From assembly GCA_964017195.1 (NCBI GenBank), contig OZ024891.1:866694-930693 (forward strand): 64,000 nucleotides of DNA. Direction: 5' to 3'. The position numbers and the translations under genes were made by a program. The stretch is from Siderastrea radians. Taxonomy: Eukaryota; Cnidaria; Anthozoa; Scleractinia; Rhizangiidae. Shown piece after piece: positions 1 to 10,500 of the stretch; the first letter of the stretch is position 1; every line of letters begins with the position of its first letter. The notes under the pieces are model-generated. The model was given only the letters and a program-made list of their open reading frames with translations, had not been told where the DNA came from and made no database searches.

Positions 1-385
1 CACAACTTCTTTCCTTCGGCGACTGTTAATGGATTCACGCAGAAAGGAGGAACTTCGTGCTCAACAATACAACCATTACTTAGAAGCTCGCTAATTGCTT
101 CAGCCACAAATTCCAGATGCTGAAGTGCAGATCTGTTGTTTTTTAAAAAACACTGTGTGGGGTACTCTGCAAATGGTAACCTGTAACCACGCCTTATCAT
201 GTCACGCCAGAATCTGGAGCGTCTAAAGTTTCAACCCAGAAGTTCAGTGAAGACTTCAAGCGACCTTTAACGCCATTGCTACCACCCTTAACACTAAATT
301 CATCGCCACAACAAGACAATAAATGCATTAAATTACACTCAACTTGAGATTCAGGAACATCCGTGGTCAATGAACCGCCATCTAG
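1..385 (-). pseudogene. DIRS-like retrotransposon reverse transcriptase, N-terminal part (runs off left edge)
   Basis: Read on the minus strand, about positions 230 to 1 translate as a tyrosine-recombinase (DIRS1-type) retrotransposon reverse transcriptase N-terminus. Visible blocks are RGYRLPFAEYPTQ, NNRSAL, AISELLSNGCIVE and PPFCVNPLTVAEG, in the order usual for the region before the palm domain. Upstream (230-385) the coherent reading is in another frame, so there is at least one frameshift. The catalytic motifs would lie left of position 1. A zinc knuckle and a gag-like ORF on the same strand lie just to the right, which fits one element. The assignment is family knowledge recalled from sequence pattern, not a search result. 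Confidence 0.6.
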
Positions 386-500
386 TCAATTACGGCGAGC
401 GTTGCTTTTTGAAGCATCCGCGGCTTTCGTGCATGAGGAACTTAAATGGCCGTACTCCCCGCACTGAAAACAAAAAAGGCAACAAAGAACAAACATCAAA
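386..500 (-). pseudogene. CCHC zinc knuckle, C-terminal gag remnant of the DIRS-like element
   Basis: The minus-strand frame contains CFQCGEYGHLSSSC, a CX2CX4HX4C nucleic-acid-binding knuckle, followed by a short basic tail and a stop at 386. It lies between the gag-like ORF (894-1529) and the reverse transcriptase start (below 385), where a gag C-terminus would be expected. It is separated from the rest of gag by a direct-repeat copy at 529-734, so it is a detached fragment rather than an independent gene. Confidence 0.5.
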
Positions 501-528
501 ATAATATCCGCAACATAAAAATAAAAAG

Positions 529-734
529 CAGTGGTGTAGCGTGTGGGGTTCGCAGACTCGAATGAAGAACACAAACTGACAAAAGCCTATATATACAACG
601 CAATTAACGCCTATGACGTAACTTGAAACACCTCGTTGTGAAAAACACAATGAGAATACCAAATACAGAACGTGCAGAAAACAAATATCTGCTAAACTAC
701 GTACCGCAGATATTTTGATATTCTGCACTAACTT
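529..734. repeat. Direct repeat copy A of the DIRS-like element (about 205 bp)
   Basis: The stretch is about 95% identical, same orientation, to 1531-1734. Both start near AAAAAGCAGTGG and end in CGCAGATATTTTGATATTC. The copy at 1531-1734 sits immediately 5' of the gag-like start codon, so the repeat is probably the element's terminal or promoter repeat. This copy splits the gag region. Confidence 0.75.
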
Positions 735-1529
735 AAAAGCAGGACTGTGTTCCGCTCTGCTTCTTCGGCAAGATATTCGTCAAACGATTTGGCTTCTCGC
801 CCTGAAGCCAGGCCAGCTCGTCGGTTGGGCCCTTGTTTTAAGATAAGTAGCCAACACCTTTTCACGGCACTATCTTTGTTTTTGCTTCGTCGATTATGGC
901 GTTGCGCTCTGGCCATAATCCAATATTCTCAGTGGATTGCTGTATTTTTTGTTAGTGGAACAATTTCCTTTCTCGCCAGGACAGGAACGTCGACGCTTCG
1001 GGGGGCCCTTATTCACTTTCCTCTCAGCCCTTCTCTCCGCCCGGTAAATTCTTTTCTCGTCGTCGGAGTCAGAGGCGAGCTCGTCCGACAGGTATTCGTT
1101 GACAGTCGCCCATCCAAATTTGCTCTTATCGGCTAGCTTAATTGCTTTAATACGCTTTGAGACCACTTCGGTACCTGACTCAAGGGCCGATTTAACCTTC
1201 TCGTACGATTTGTGCTTGAGGGCGTCAGACGCTTCGTCCAGTCTATCCAGAACTTGGAGAGAATGGTCTAACTGCTGCTGATTTCCTTTCCTCTTGCAAG
1301 TATATTGTTCGCGACGAGCTTTCTTGACTGTTTGTTCAACGGACGAGCTGTTTTCCTCGGAAAAACGCTTTGCGAAATCGCTGAGACGAGATTCAATAAC
1401 CTGTGTGAGGTTATCAGTTAAACAACTTGTCGATTCGGAAACGGTAGACTGAATAGCAGCACCAATAGAGGGATCCAACACTCCAACGTTTGAGCCACCA
1501 CTTGCTCTGGCTTCCTCAGAGTCAGACAT
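728..1529 (-). pseudogene. Gag-like ORF1 of DIRS-like retrotransposon
   Basis: A minus-strand ORF starts at ATG 1529 (MSDSEEARASGG) and runs to 894; the coherent reading then continues in another frame from 916 to 728. The predicted protein is about 210 residues plus the shifted tail. It is acidic and Ser-rich at the start, has a probable helical middle (QVLDRLDEASDAL), an EYLSDELASDSDDEKR segment and a strongly basic KKRRR-type end, as seen in DIRS-type ORF1 proteins of cnidarians. It presumably binds element RNA. It lies directly downstream of repeat copy B. The frameshift near 900 and interruption by repeat copy A make it non-functional as drawn. Confidence 0.6.
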
Positions 1530-1530
1530 G

Positions 1531-1734
1531 TTAAAAAGCAGTGGCGTAACGTGTGGCGTTCGCAGACCCGAATGAAGAACACAAACTAACAAAAGCCCAT
1601 ATATACAACGCAATTAACGCCCATTACGTAACTTGAAACACCTCATTGTGAAAAACACAATGAGAATACCAAATACAGAACGTGCAGAAAACAAATATCT
1701 GCTAAACAACGTACCGCAGATATTTTGATATTCA
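1531..1734. repeat. Direct repeat copy B of the DIRS-like element
   Basis: Partner of 529-734. It lies immediately upstream of the gag-like ATG at 1529 on the minus strand, the position of a 5' terminal repeat. It ends next to the segment leading into the (ATT)n tract. Confidence 0.75.
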
Positions 1735-1766
1735 GCTGATCGGTTTTTTATCAGGATAAATAAAGA

Positions 1767-1767
<1 letters not shown>

Positions 1768-1818
<51 letters not shown>
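1768..1818. repeat. (ATT)n microsatellite
   Basis: About 17 uninterrupted ATT units. The next 70 bases carry a short Penelope-like sequence that also borders the second (ATT)n tract at 3031-3081 in the opposite orientation. Confidence 0.95.
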
Positions 1819-1819
<1 letters not shown>

Positions 1820-1839
1820 GAATCAGATTGAATTTGGAT

Positions 1840-1889
1840 AAACATTTGAGGATAAAAATTAGCGACAAGAGTTTAACACAACGTTTCGA
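1840..1889 (+). mobile_element. Short Penelope-like fragment, inverted relative to the main copy
   Basis: The sequence from AACATTTGAGGATAAAAATT to about 1889 matches the minus strand of 2985-3028, the first coding part of the main Penelope-like fragment. The two copies point in opposite directions and each abuts an (ATT)n tract, so this is a second truncated copy or a rearranged end. Confidence 0.6.
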
Positions 1890-2022
1890 TGTCTCCATGA
1901 CATCATTATCAAGTGAGAAAAAATAGAATATAGATTAGTTAATATATACAAGATGAGGTGTTAAAAAAGTAAACAATAAGCAACATATTTGGCGTGTAAT
2001 TGTGTGTGCATGATAAGTATGT

Positions 2023-3028
2023 CTAAATAAATAGTTTTGCGCGAATAGAGTCCGATTGCGTGTTCAGTTTTGGTTTCTTCTTCTTTATAAACAACATTTC
2101 GTAAATTAAACAGTCCAATTTTCCGCCGCATTTCTTGAGGACGGAAAAGTTGCTATTGAGGTCGCCGATGGTTTTAATGCCGTGGTCGTTCTTTAGATGC
2201 TTGCCGATTGCTGAAGAACGGTGTTCGTCAATACGTTGGTGTAAATGCCGGCTAGTATAGCCGACATACTCTGCATCGCACAGATCACATTGATAATTGT
2301 ACACCACGCATTGTTGGTTAACTAAGGCTGGTTTGGGCTCACGCATCTTAAGGTCTTCACCAATTTTGCGGCTCCTAAAAACTGGTTGAAGAGTGTGATC
2401 GATTCTCTTGCTCAGGTCGGATAGTTGTCTTTTCACCGCATCAGCCGACTTTTGATCTTTAAATGGCAGTACTACGCGGTGAACAGTATTTTCGTTGACA
2501 GGTTGTTGAGCTGGCACATCGGGATCTCCAGACATCACTGAGGTAACATAGTGAGAGATAGTAGAGTTGATGAGGCTCTCAGGGTACTTGAGATTCGCAA
2601 ACATCAACTTAAGGCGATCACACTCAGTTGCGAAAGCTTCCCGTGTGGATGACAGGCGGAAAGCACGGTTTACCATGGTCTTGATTAGCGATTTCTTGTA
2701 CCTTTTATCAACATGGCTTTGGTGATGGAGCAGTAGGCCAGTATTTGTTGGCTTGCGGTAAACACTGGTTTCCAGTTTGCAGCCTTTCTTAAGTACTTCC
2801 ATACCGACAAATGGTAACTTGTTGTCGGATGCTAGTTCCATGGTGAAACTTATGGATGGATGGCAGTTGTTAAGCGTTGATAAGAAAGCTTCTGCTGCTG
2901 GTACATCTTTCATGGTAGCGAGCGTGTCGTCCACGTATCTTCTGTAGAAGTCTGGCAGTTTGTTTTCTTGTTCCAGTTTCTCTTCGAAACGTTGTGTTAA
3001 ACTCTTGTCGCTAATTTTTATCCTCAAA
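2023..3028 (-). pseudogene. Penelope-like element reverse transcriptase with GIY-YIG endonuclease, 5'-truncated
   Basis: The minus-strand reading from about 3028 to 2023 encodes the end of a reverse transcriptase palm domain and a C-terminal GIY-YIG nuclease. FYRRYVDDTLATM carries the catalytic YVDD box, followed by NKLPFVGMEVLKKG and VYRKPTNTG. The nuclease has VVYNYQCDLCDAEYVGYTS, then RIDEHR and GKHLKNDHG, with the final YEMLFIKKKKPKLN block. RT plus GIY-YIG is diagnostic of endonuclease-bearing Penelope-like elements. The catalytic domain upstream of YVDD is absent; the frame instead runs back through an (ATT)n tract translated as poly-Asn, which is not coding. The surviving half has no internal stop. 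1890-2022 is probably its 3' untranslated region. Confidence 0.85.
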
Positions 3029-3030
3029 TG

Positions 3031-3046
3031 ATTATTATTATTATTA

Positions 3047-3081
<35 letters not shown>
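3031..3081. repeat. (ATT)n/(TTA)n microsatellite at the truncated 5' end of the Penelope fragment
   Basis: A tract of ATT units with one interruption directly abuts the truncated reverse transcriptase. The Penelope fragment either inserted into the microsatellite or generated it. Confidence 0.9.
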
Positions 3082-3210
3082 GAACATGAATATATGAAAA
3101 TAATCATATATTTCAGCTGTGGATAAAGATAGAATTATATGAAGATCATCGCAGTGAAGGTGTTTCAACCTAAGCAGTTGAAAAAGAAGAAACTTGAAAA
3201 AAATATTCAG

Positions 3211-3282
3211 GGTTGAACGCGAATCGAACCTATGACCTCTGCGATACCGGTGCAGCGCTCTAACCAAATGAGCTATCGAGCC
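3211..3282 (-). tRNA. tRNA-like sequence, degenerate
   Basis: The minus-strand sequence starts GGCTCGATAGCTCA and contains a B-box-like GGTTCGATTC. Acceptor pairing is damaged (GGCTCGA against TTCAACC). The anticodon loop CCGGTAT would give GGT (Thr) but lacks T33. It is best read as a tRNA-derived SINE head. Confidence 0.4.
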
Positions 3283-3460
3283 GACTGCGAGCTGGTCAAT
3301 TGAGAGTTCGTATTTATCCCGTAGATGGAGAAATGAACAGGAGTATATGAAATAATCATATATTTGAACTGCAGATGAAGATAGACTGATTATATGAAGA
3401 TCATCCCAGTGAAGGTGTTTCCACTTAAGCAGTTGAAAAGAAGAAACCTGAAAAAATTCA

Positions 3461-3533
3461 GGCTTGAACGGGAATCGATCCCGTGACCTCTGCGATACCG
3501 GCGCAGCCCTCTAACCAACTGAGCTATCAAGCC
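3461..3533 (-). tRNA. tRNA-like sequence with near-complete cloverleaf, Thr(GGT)-like
   Basis: Read on the minus strand the 73 nt fold well: acceptor GGCTTGA/TCAAGCC (7 bp), anticodon stem CTGCG/CGCAG (5 bp), T stem ACGGG/CCCGT (5 bp) with loop ATCGATT. The D stem has one mismatch (GCTC/GAGG). The loop CCGGTAT gives GGT, but position 33 is C rather than the universal T, and no intact pair CCA is expected in a eukaryotic gene. A run of T follows in AAATTTTTTC-like context. It may be a real tRNA pseudogene or a SINE head. Confidence 0.5.
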
Positions 3534-3590
3534 AACTGGGAGCTGGTCAATTGAGAGAGTTCGTATTTATCCCGTAGATGTTAAAGGGCT

Positions 3591-4367
3591 GTGTCACAGG
3601 GATTTTGCTTGCATTTCATCAAACTTTGTTACAGTCACAATAAAATGCCTTCGCCCAAACACAAGAACAAGATATCATGTGAATTTTCACAAGGAGTGCA
3701 AACCATAATACGTTTTTCAATGATTTTTGCGAGGTAAAAGGCCAGAACTTGAAAGCGCTCGCCGAACGTTTTCAAGTTGTAAGCCATTTCTATCCTTCAC
3801 ATCCGTGGCCAAAGACACTTACTACTAGTTTCACTGAATTAGTATGGAGTCTGAACAAGTAATAGACCACTATTTTTAGGTTTCTTTTATATAAATGCGA
3901 TTTCTGCCCTTTTCAAAAGGGCAAAAGGGAAAAAGTGACATTTACAAAAGCGACACTGCCCCTATAAAGCTCGACCAAACGATCACTTAGCATTGCTGAA
4001 ACGTGAATGACTCGGTTGGACGTCACCATTTATGCAATGATGTAAACTGCGCTTGTTACGATGTTCAACAGAGTCTTGGTTAAACTCGAACTTCATGAGA
4101 AATCTATTAACAGTATTAAACATGGAGGCCTTAATAGCCTAATCAGCAATACTTTGTTGGCTTTTTTTCCCAGGATTGTAATGTCTGAAGATCCACCACT
4201 AGTGAGAAGACCCTAAGACCGGATTAAAACCATTCAATAACACCATACACATTCCATTTTAATTATCAAAATTATCAAAAGTTACAACCGAACGCAAATC
4301 TCTCCTTTTATCAGAACAATTAACACGGGTAAACCCTGGAAAACATGAAGGTAGCACATAAAACGCT
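3591..4367. other. No gene recognised
   Basis: No long ORF, tRNA or clear repeat was found. The text is AT-rich and without coding periodicity that I can see. It separates the tRNA-like units from the 4.4-kb minisatellite. Confidence 0.5.
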
Positions 4368-4859
4368 GTGGTTGAAGGAAAAACAGTAGTTGGGCCCTCA
4401 CTAAGAGAAGCGCTAGCAAATGTCGACTGCAAGACGTTCAAAGAAGCACTTAAAGACAATGACAAGGTTGCAGACAAACTTGTTGAGACGTTCCGCAATG
4501 TGGATGCCTACAGGGTTAGTGACACACTTAAAAAGGTTGAAGGTGACAAACTTGCTGAAACAATGCTGGAGGTCGAGGCTGACACACTAGGCTAAACGCT
4601 GCTCGTGACGCTCCGCGACCTGGAGGCTGGGAAACTAGCTGAGGTGGAGGCCGAGACACTGGGCGAAACGCTGGCCGAGGGCGATGCCGATGCCGACACA
4701 CTGGCAGTTGAGACGCTCGGCGAGGTGGAGGCCGAGAAACTGGCTGAGGGGGAGGCTGAGACACTGAGCGAAACGCTGGCTGAGGGCGATGCCGATGCCG
4801 ACACACCGGCTGAGAGGCTCGCCGAGGTGGAGGCCGAGACACTGGGCGAAACGCAATAA
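4368..4859 (+). repeat. GC-rich minisatellite, translatable as a Glu/Leu/Ala-rich repeat
   Basis: One plus-strand frame stays open except for a TAA at 4593 and reads as repeats of the type EVEAETLGETLAEGDADAD. The last 260 bases consist of near-identical copies of GAGGTGGAGGCCGAGA followed by ACACTGGGCGAAACGCTGG. The first part is the same theme more diverged (KLVETFRNVDAYRVSDTL). Similar Glu/Leu repeat tracts occur in coral genomes, but no domain or signal peptide is visible. The opposite strand gives Ser/Ala-rich ORFs that are shadows. I treat it as a coding-like tandem repeat, possibly a relic of a repeat-protein gene. Confidence 0.6.
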
Positions 4860-4919
4860 AACAGCCAAAATGGAGGGTATACTTCTATGTTGACACAAGC
4901 CAAAGGAAGGCCTACTCTG

Positions 4920-5090
4920 GGACCTTAAGTCGCCGTAACTTTGGGCGACTTAAGGTGACTTTAGGCGATTTCAGGCGACTTAAGCAAAATTTGCCAAAGC
5001 ATTATGGCGATTTTTAGCGATTTTAGGCGACTTAAGGCAATTTTGGGCCACTTAAGGCGATTTTAGGCAACTTAAGGGAAATTTTGGGTA
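4920..5090. repeat. Short-period repeat of GGCGACTTAAGG type
   Basis: The motifs GGCGACTTAAGG, GGCGATTTTAGG and GGCAACTTAAGG alternate about a dozen times with a period near 10-20 bp. A single related motif occurs at 39839-39856. No coding content. Confidence 0.75.
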
Positions 5091-5696
5091 AGTTGAGGGT
5101 GTATTCAAATTGGCCCTGGTCCAACCAGCAACCTCGAGGACCAGAAGTTGTCCTTTGTAAGACCTCTGCCCCCACGCCCTCCTTTGATCAATGCAACAAA
5201 TTAAATTTGAACGTGCGCGGGTAGTGAAGCCCCAGCCATCACGCATTCACTTTTACGACGGCAGGCCTTACCATCAGAACAAGGTCTCATGCCCAGATCT
5301 TATTATTGACACTCAACTTACTAATATAACACTAAACAGACTTGAAGTGAATCAGTCAATTCCAAGGTGTGATGATTACTACCAACTGAACAGAGCATGC
5401 TTTATGCCCAGGGTTTGGGAAGGTCATACGCCATGCACATATGGCCCATAACCTTCTAAAAAGGCGCATTATAAATGTACTTACGGGGCCAAAGATGCGC
5501 CCGTGTCACGTAATGGCTGTAGCCTATTTCATGATGAGCACTTTCACTCAGCTTCCAAACTAGGTTTGCCGTCGAAAATGCATGTGGTTCGAGTTTTATT
5601 TACATTTTCCACCTTCAAATCACTCACTGTGAATCTTTGTAGATAGCTCCGACGGTAATGTTCAGTTAACATGCATCCAAAAAAATTCTGAAGTTG
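5091..5696. other. No gene recognised
   Basis: Only one short plus-strand ORF (5191-5451), without recognisable domain, start context or repeat relation. I would not call it a gene. Confidence 0.4.
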
Positions 5697-7190
5697 GATA
5701 GTTACCAAAGAAAACTGTCAACGTTTTTTAGCATGAACATCATGCCCAACAAGTATGAGAAGGGGCACGAGGTACGAGGGGCACGCGTTCACCATCAAGG
5801 ATATTTCGAAGCTTGCAAAAACGTATGCATGTGTTCATTGCCGTTCAAGATTTACTCAAGCTTGCAGCCTTCAACGGCATACCCAAACGTGCGCCCAAGG
5901 AAAAAAAACTGTCAACGTTTTTTAGCATGAATATCATGCCCAACAAGTATGAGAAGGGTTGTGACAAAGATGCAAGCAATGGTACAACGGCTGAAACAGG
6001 CCAAACAAACATATCTTTCAGGCCTGGTAATGAAGAGCATAGACTTTCTCAAAATTACTTCGCTTCTCATTTCCGGTTCCAGTGGTGGGCCCACTCCGAA
6101 AAAACACTCTGAGCTCAACTTGTGGGCAAGACTACGAAGAGCGTAAATTTAAAGTAGTCTCATATCTCAGTTAAATTTGTTTCATTAGTTCAAGGATCAG
6201 CATGCACACTGACTGCTTCCCACTGAAGCTGTTGAGTCAGTGAAACTAGAATGACGTCCTGATTTGCACTAACTGCAGGGTAATCTAAAAACCACATTAA
6301 AGATTTAACGAACTGCACACTGACGCTTGCACACTGACAACTTCTGTCTCTGGCGCTGAATTGCGGTACACCGCGGTGCAAGACCAGATCGAAGCACAAC
6401 GGCAGCACGGGAGCTTGCTAAGAGTTTCTTTAAACTCATAGTTACTCCAAACGATTGCCGAAAAACTTCGCTCGATGAACTTGATCAGGTTGAAAGACAC
6501 CTTAATCAAAAATTAGATTTCTCACATTGGTTGGGTATCCGTGTCTATGAGCCTGAACAAGTGGAGGGTGAAGTGCTATGGCATCTTAGGCGGAATCCAC
6601 CAGCCAAGCTAACGAACATTCTGACAATCGGAATTTACGAGGGGCACGCGTTCACCATCAAGGATATTTCGAAGCTTGCAAAAACGTATGCATGTGTTCA
6701 TTGCCGTTCAAGATTTACTCAAGCTTGCAGCCTTCAACGGCATACCCAAACGTGCGCCCAAGGAAAAAAAACTGTCAACGTTTTTTAGCATGAACATCAT
6801 GCCCAACAAGTATGAGAAGGGTTGTGACAAAGATGCAAGCAATGGTACAACGGCTGAAACAGGCCAAACAAACATATCTTTCAGGCCTGGTAATGAAGAG
6901 CATAGACTTTCTCAAAATTACTTCGCTTCTCATTTCCGGTTCCAGTGGTGGGCCCACTCCGAAAAAACACTCTGAGCTCAACTTGTGGGCAAGACTACGA
7001 AGAGCGTAAATTTAAAGTAGTCTCATATCTCAGTTAAATTTGTTTCATTAGTTCAAGGATCAGCATGCACACTGACTGCTTCCCACTGAAGCTGTTGAGT
7101 CAGTGAAACTAGAATGACGTCCTGATTTGCACTAACTGCAGGGTAATCTAAAAACCACATTAAAGATTTAACGAACTGCACACTGACGCT
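5697..7190 (+). repeat. Rearranged duplications of Polinton polymerase sequence outside the element
   Basis: Positions 6338-6768 are nearly identical to 8319-8748 (polymerase gene of the neighbouring Polinton, same orientation). At AAGGAAAAAA both copies switch to a second block starting ACTGTCAACGTTTTTTAGC. This composite, about 560 bp and ending GAACTGCACACTGACGCT, occurs at 5767-6328 and again at 6638-7190. The start of the second block also occurs alone at about 5707. The Polinton inverted repeat begins only at 7331, so these are separate copies. They are non-coding fragments with stops. Confidence 0.85.
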
Positions 7191-7330
7191 GTCCACCAAT
7201 GTGGCTTAACCTGAATTTCTTTTTTTTTTCTGGCCCATCGCATCAATTCAATCGCCAATTCACTGGGCCCATTGCGTTAATTCAATGGCCCATACTTTTT
7301 CAAAATGGCCCATAACTTTTCACAGCAAGG

Positions 7331-7527
7331 AGTAGTAATAGGTGTAGTAAATGAATACCACCTCATTCCTACACCAACATTTTCCTGTTTTAAACCACCC
7401 AGCGTCCAAAAAAGAAGAAAATATTAAAACGAAGCATCTCGTATTATTTTAAAAAATTCTTTCAATTAGATAATCACAAATCTTGTATTATATCAAAAAG
7501 CTTCTCAATTAGAGCATTACATATCTT
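7331..7527 (+). repeat. Polinton left terminal inverted repeat
   Basis: 197 bp, matching the reverse complement of 30766-30962 with only a few substitutions, all in the outer 90 bases (for example CACC/CAAC and ACCAACA/ACCCATA). Homology stops exactly after CATATCTT. Confidence 0.95.
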
Positions 7528-7545
7528 TGTTATATCCAAGTTGCA

Positions 7546-10500
7546 ATGTCTGTACTTAACATTAACATTGAAGAACTTTTGAAAGAACTTGATCCAGCAA
7601 CGTTACAAGCTTTAGAGCAATTACTTGCAGAGGACGCACCTGCTGTTCGAAAATTATTCAGAACATATTGGATGAACCTATTTCTGAGAAAGTGGAGAAG
7701 AGTTTAGATAAGCCCTTACTTCCTAAACCTTTTCAACCGACTGCTCCTCCTCGAAAAAGAAGGGGGAGAAAAATACAAGAAATTTTGAGGGAGTTTGATC
7801 CAATTTCTCGAGAGAATATCCGAAATGTTACAAACTATCAGAATGAGATTCTTGATATGTATGATAATACCGAACATAAGGGAAAAGAGGAAAGGGGCGC
7901 CGTTTCATCCGCTGGCGCTTCATCCGAGGTCTGGAAAGAGATCTGACACCCAATTTTATGGCAAAAATACGAGAGAAAGTTCACACATCTTTCTACGCCA
8001 GACACATCTTTTCATATCAGCTACGCAACATTGAAGACGGTTCGTTAATGGTGATGTACACTAACATTGGCTCGCCTTGGTTTGAACGTCTGTCTAAGGC
8101 GGAGAAATGGTTGAGTGAGCGGGAGAAGGTACGCCTGGACCCTGACAACATAAATAGACCGGACACGAAATGGGTGTTTGTAAACCACTTTAATGTTGAT
8201 ATAAAGGTCGTGCTTGACCGTCAGCCACTGTTGGGCACAGGCCCCTTACCAAAATGGCTGCGTGACTTTGCGCATGGGCGCGCGGGACCAATGGTAGGAC
8301 TTGACACCTACCAGGACAACTTGTGTCTCTGGCGCTGAATTGCGGTACACCGCGGTGCAAGACCAGATCGAAGCACAACGGCAGCACGGGAGCTTGCTAA
8401 GAGTTTCTTTAAACTCATAGTTACTCCAAACGATTGCCGAAAAACTTCGCTCGATGAACTTGATCAGGTTGAAAGACACCTTAATCAAAAATTAGATTTC
8501 TCACATTGGTTGGGTATCCGTGTCTATGAGCCTGAACAAGTGGAGGGTGAAGTGCTATGGCATCTTAGGCGGAATCCACCAGCCAAGCTAACGAACATTC
8601 TGACAATCGGAATTTACGAGGGGCACGCGTTCACCATCAAGGATATTTCGAAGCTTGCAAAAACGTATGCATGTGTTCATTGCCGTTCAAGATTTACTCA
8701 AGCTTGCAGCCTTCAACGGCATACCCAAACGTGCGCCCAAGGAAAAACGGTGATCGAATGCCCGGCCGAAAAAGTCGAAGCACTGCAGACAGCTTTCGAG
8801 AAGGCTTTTTATCCAAAACATACAGCTTCTCCAGAATCTCTTCGTTGGCTCGAACAAGAAGCCAAGCGGTGGAAAATTCACATTCACCACGCGACATGCG
8901 GGCACGGCGGCGAGCGATGGGTTGAGCGCGCTCCTGTCAACGGGTACAACCATGAAACGAGGACTGTTTTTCAATACCACGGCTGTCACTGACACGGATG
9001 CCGAAAATGTTACCCTAATGATCGTAATAAAATCATTGCTCGCAATAACCAAACACAAGAAGACCGGTTCAAAGCAACTTTAGAACGCACAGAAGCGTTC
9101 CGAGCTGCTGGCTATCACGTAATCGAGGCATGGTCGTGTGAAGTACGAGAAATAAATGTTGAGTTGCCACGAGCTCAAATGCGAAGTTACCCACACGCGA
9201 TATTGTATGACTTCGAAGCATACGGAGATAAGAATCAGAGGAAGGAGCCGACAGGCATGCTCACGATCGAAAACACACACGTACCAATCTCGGTGAGCAT
9301 CGGTGACACCCTTGAAAGAGAACCTACCCACATCTGTTAAAGAGACCCCGCGGAGCTGGTCCACAAGTTTATGGAAGAGCTGGATAGACATGGGAAAAAA
9401 CATCCGGGCCCAAGATGCTTACAAAAGCACAGCGCCTCAAAATTGAAGAATAGTGTAATCAGGTGCCAGTTCTCGGGTTCATCTCCGGGCGATACGATTT
9501 GAATCTGATCAGAGAGAATTTCGCGGAGCGCCTATCTGACACAACCGGTAAAGTAAGAGTAGCAAAAAATGGAAACAAGATCATGTTCATTCTGACGAAC
9601 AACTTTCGCTTTCTCGACATCATTAACTACTTAGGTCCGGGTACCAGCTATGAGAAATGGGTGAAAGCCTACGAATGCGAAATTGTAAAATCGTGGTTTC
9701 CGTACGAGTGGTTTGACACTCCTGAAAAACTTGATTTTCGCGGACTTGCGAAATATGAGGATTGGTATTCGAAGCTGAAGGGCGACTATGTTCTCACACG
9801 CGGGAGGAATGGGAGGGGTGCCAGAGTCTGTTCAAAGAAAAGGGCATGTGTACCTTCGCAGACTGGCTGCGTTACTACAATAATCTCGATGTGGCTCCTG
9901 GCCTCGAGGCTCTGGAAAAGATGCGTGCTTTCTATACTGATAAAGGAATCGATATTTTGAAAGACGCTGTCAGGTGTTAGTTTACATTACTTGCTCCGCG
10001 GATGTGTTGAGAGGGGCGCGGATCTTTACAGCCCGGACAAAGAAGCGTATGAGATGGCTGAAAAAAGCTGTTGTCGGTGGCCCGAGTCTTGTTTTCACAA
10101 GATACCATGAAGTTGGAGTCACGAAGATAAGGTCTCATCGAATAGTGGAACCCCGTCTTTGCAAAAATATAGTGGGTTACGACGCCAATGCTTTGTACTT
10201 GTCAACCATGCTTAGAGACATGCCTTGCGGAAAGGGAAGGGTCGTGCATTATAACTACCAAGCCGCCGCTCCCATACTAACACAAACGCTCAAAGAAGAA
10301 AAATGGTTCGGATTTGCAGAAGTCGATATAGAGATCCCTGAGCACTTGCGCCCAAAGTTTGAGGAGATGTGCCCATTCTTCTACAACAAAGAGGTGCCTG
10401 TTGAAGCTGTGCCGCAGCATATGCTTGACTACCTAAAACGCACGAAGCGGAACCGCGGAAACGGAAAGAAGTTAGTGGGAGCATTGTCTGCAAAGAAGAT

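Larger units (their letters stand above)
3085..3590 (-). repeat. Two tandem tRNA-like (SINE-like) units, about 255 bp each
   Basis: Two diverged head-to-tail copies share a body with TCATATATTT, TATATGAAGATCATC, AGTGAAGGTGTTTC and AAGCAGTTGAAAA. Each carries a tRNA-like box on the minus strand and a common tail ending in TATTTATCCCGTAGATG. The layout resembles the 247-bp units at 46621-47296, so both belong to one tRNA-derived family. Confidence 0.7.

Noticed and set aside
2023..3267. 414-codon ORF taken as a whole gene
   Set aside because: Its first 80 codons are an antisense tRNA-like unit and an (ATT)n tract read as poly-Asn; only the part from about 3028 is Penelope coding sequence.
4528..4903. 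Ser/Ala- and Pro-rich minus-strand ORFs
   Set aside because: Shadows of the GC-rich minisatellite in which the plus frame reads as a coherent Glu/Leu repeat.
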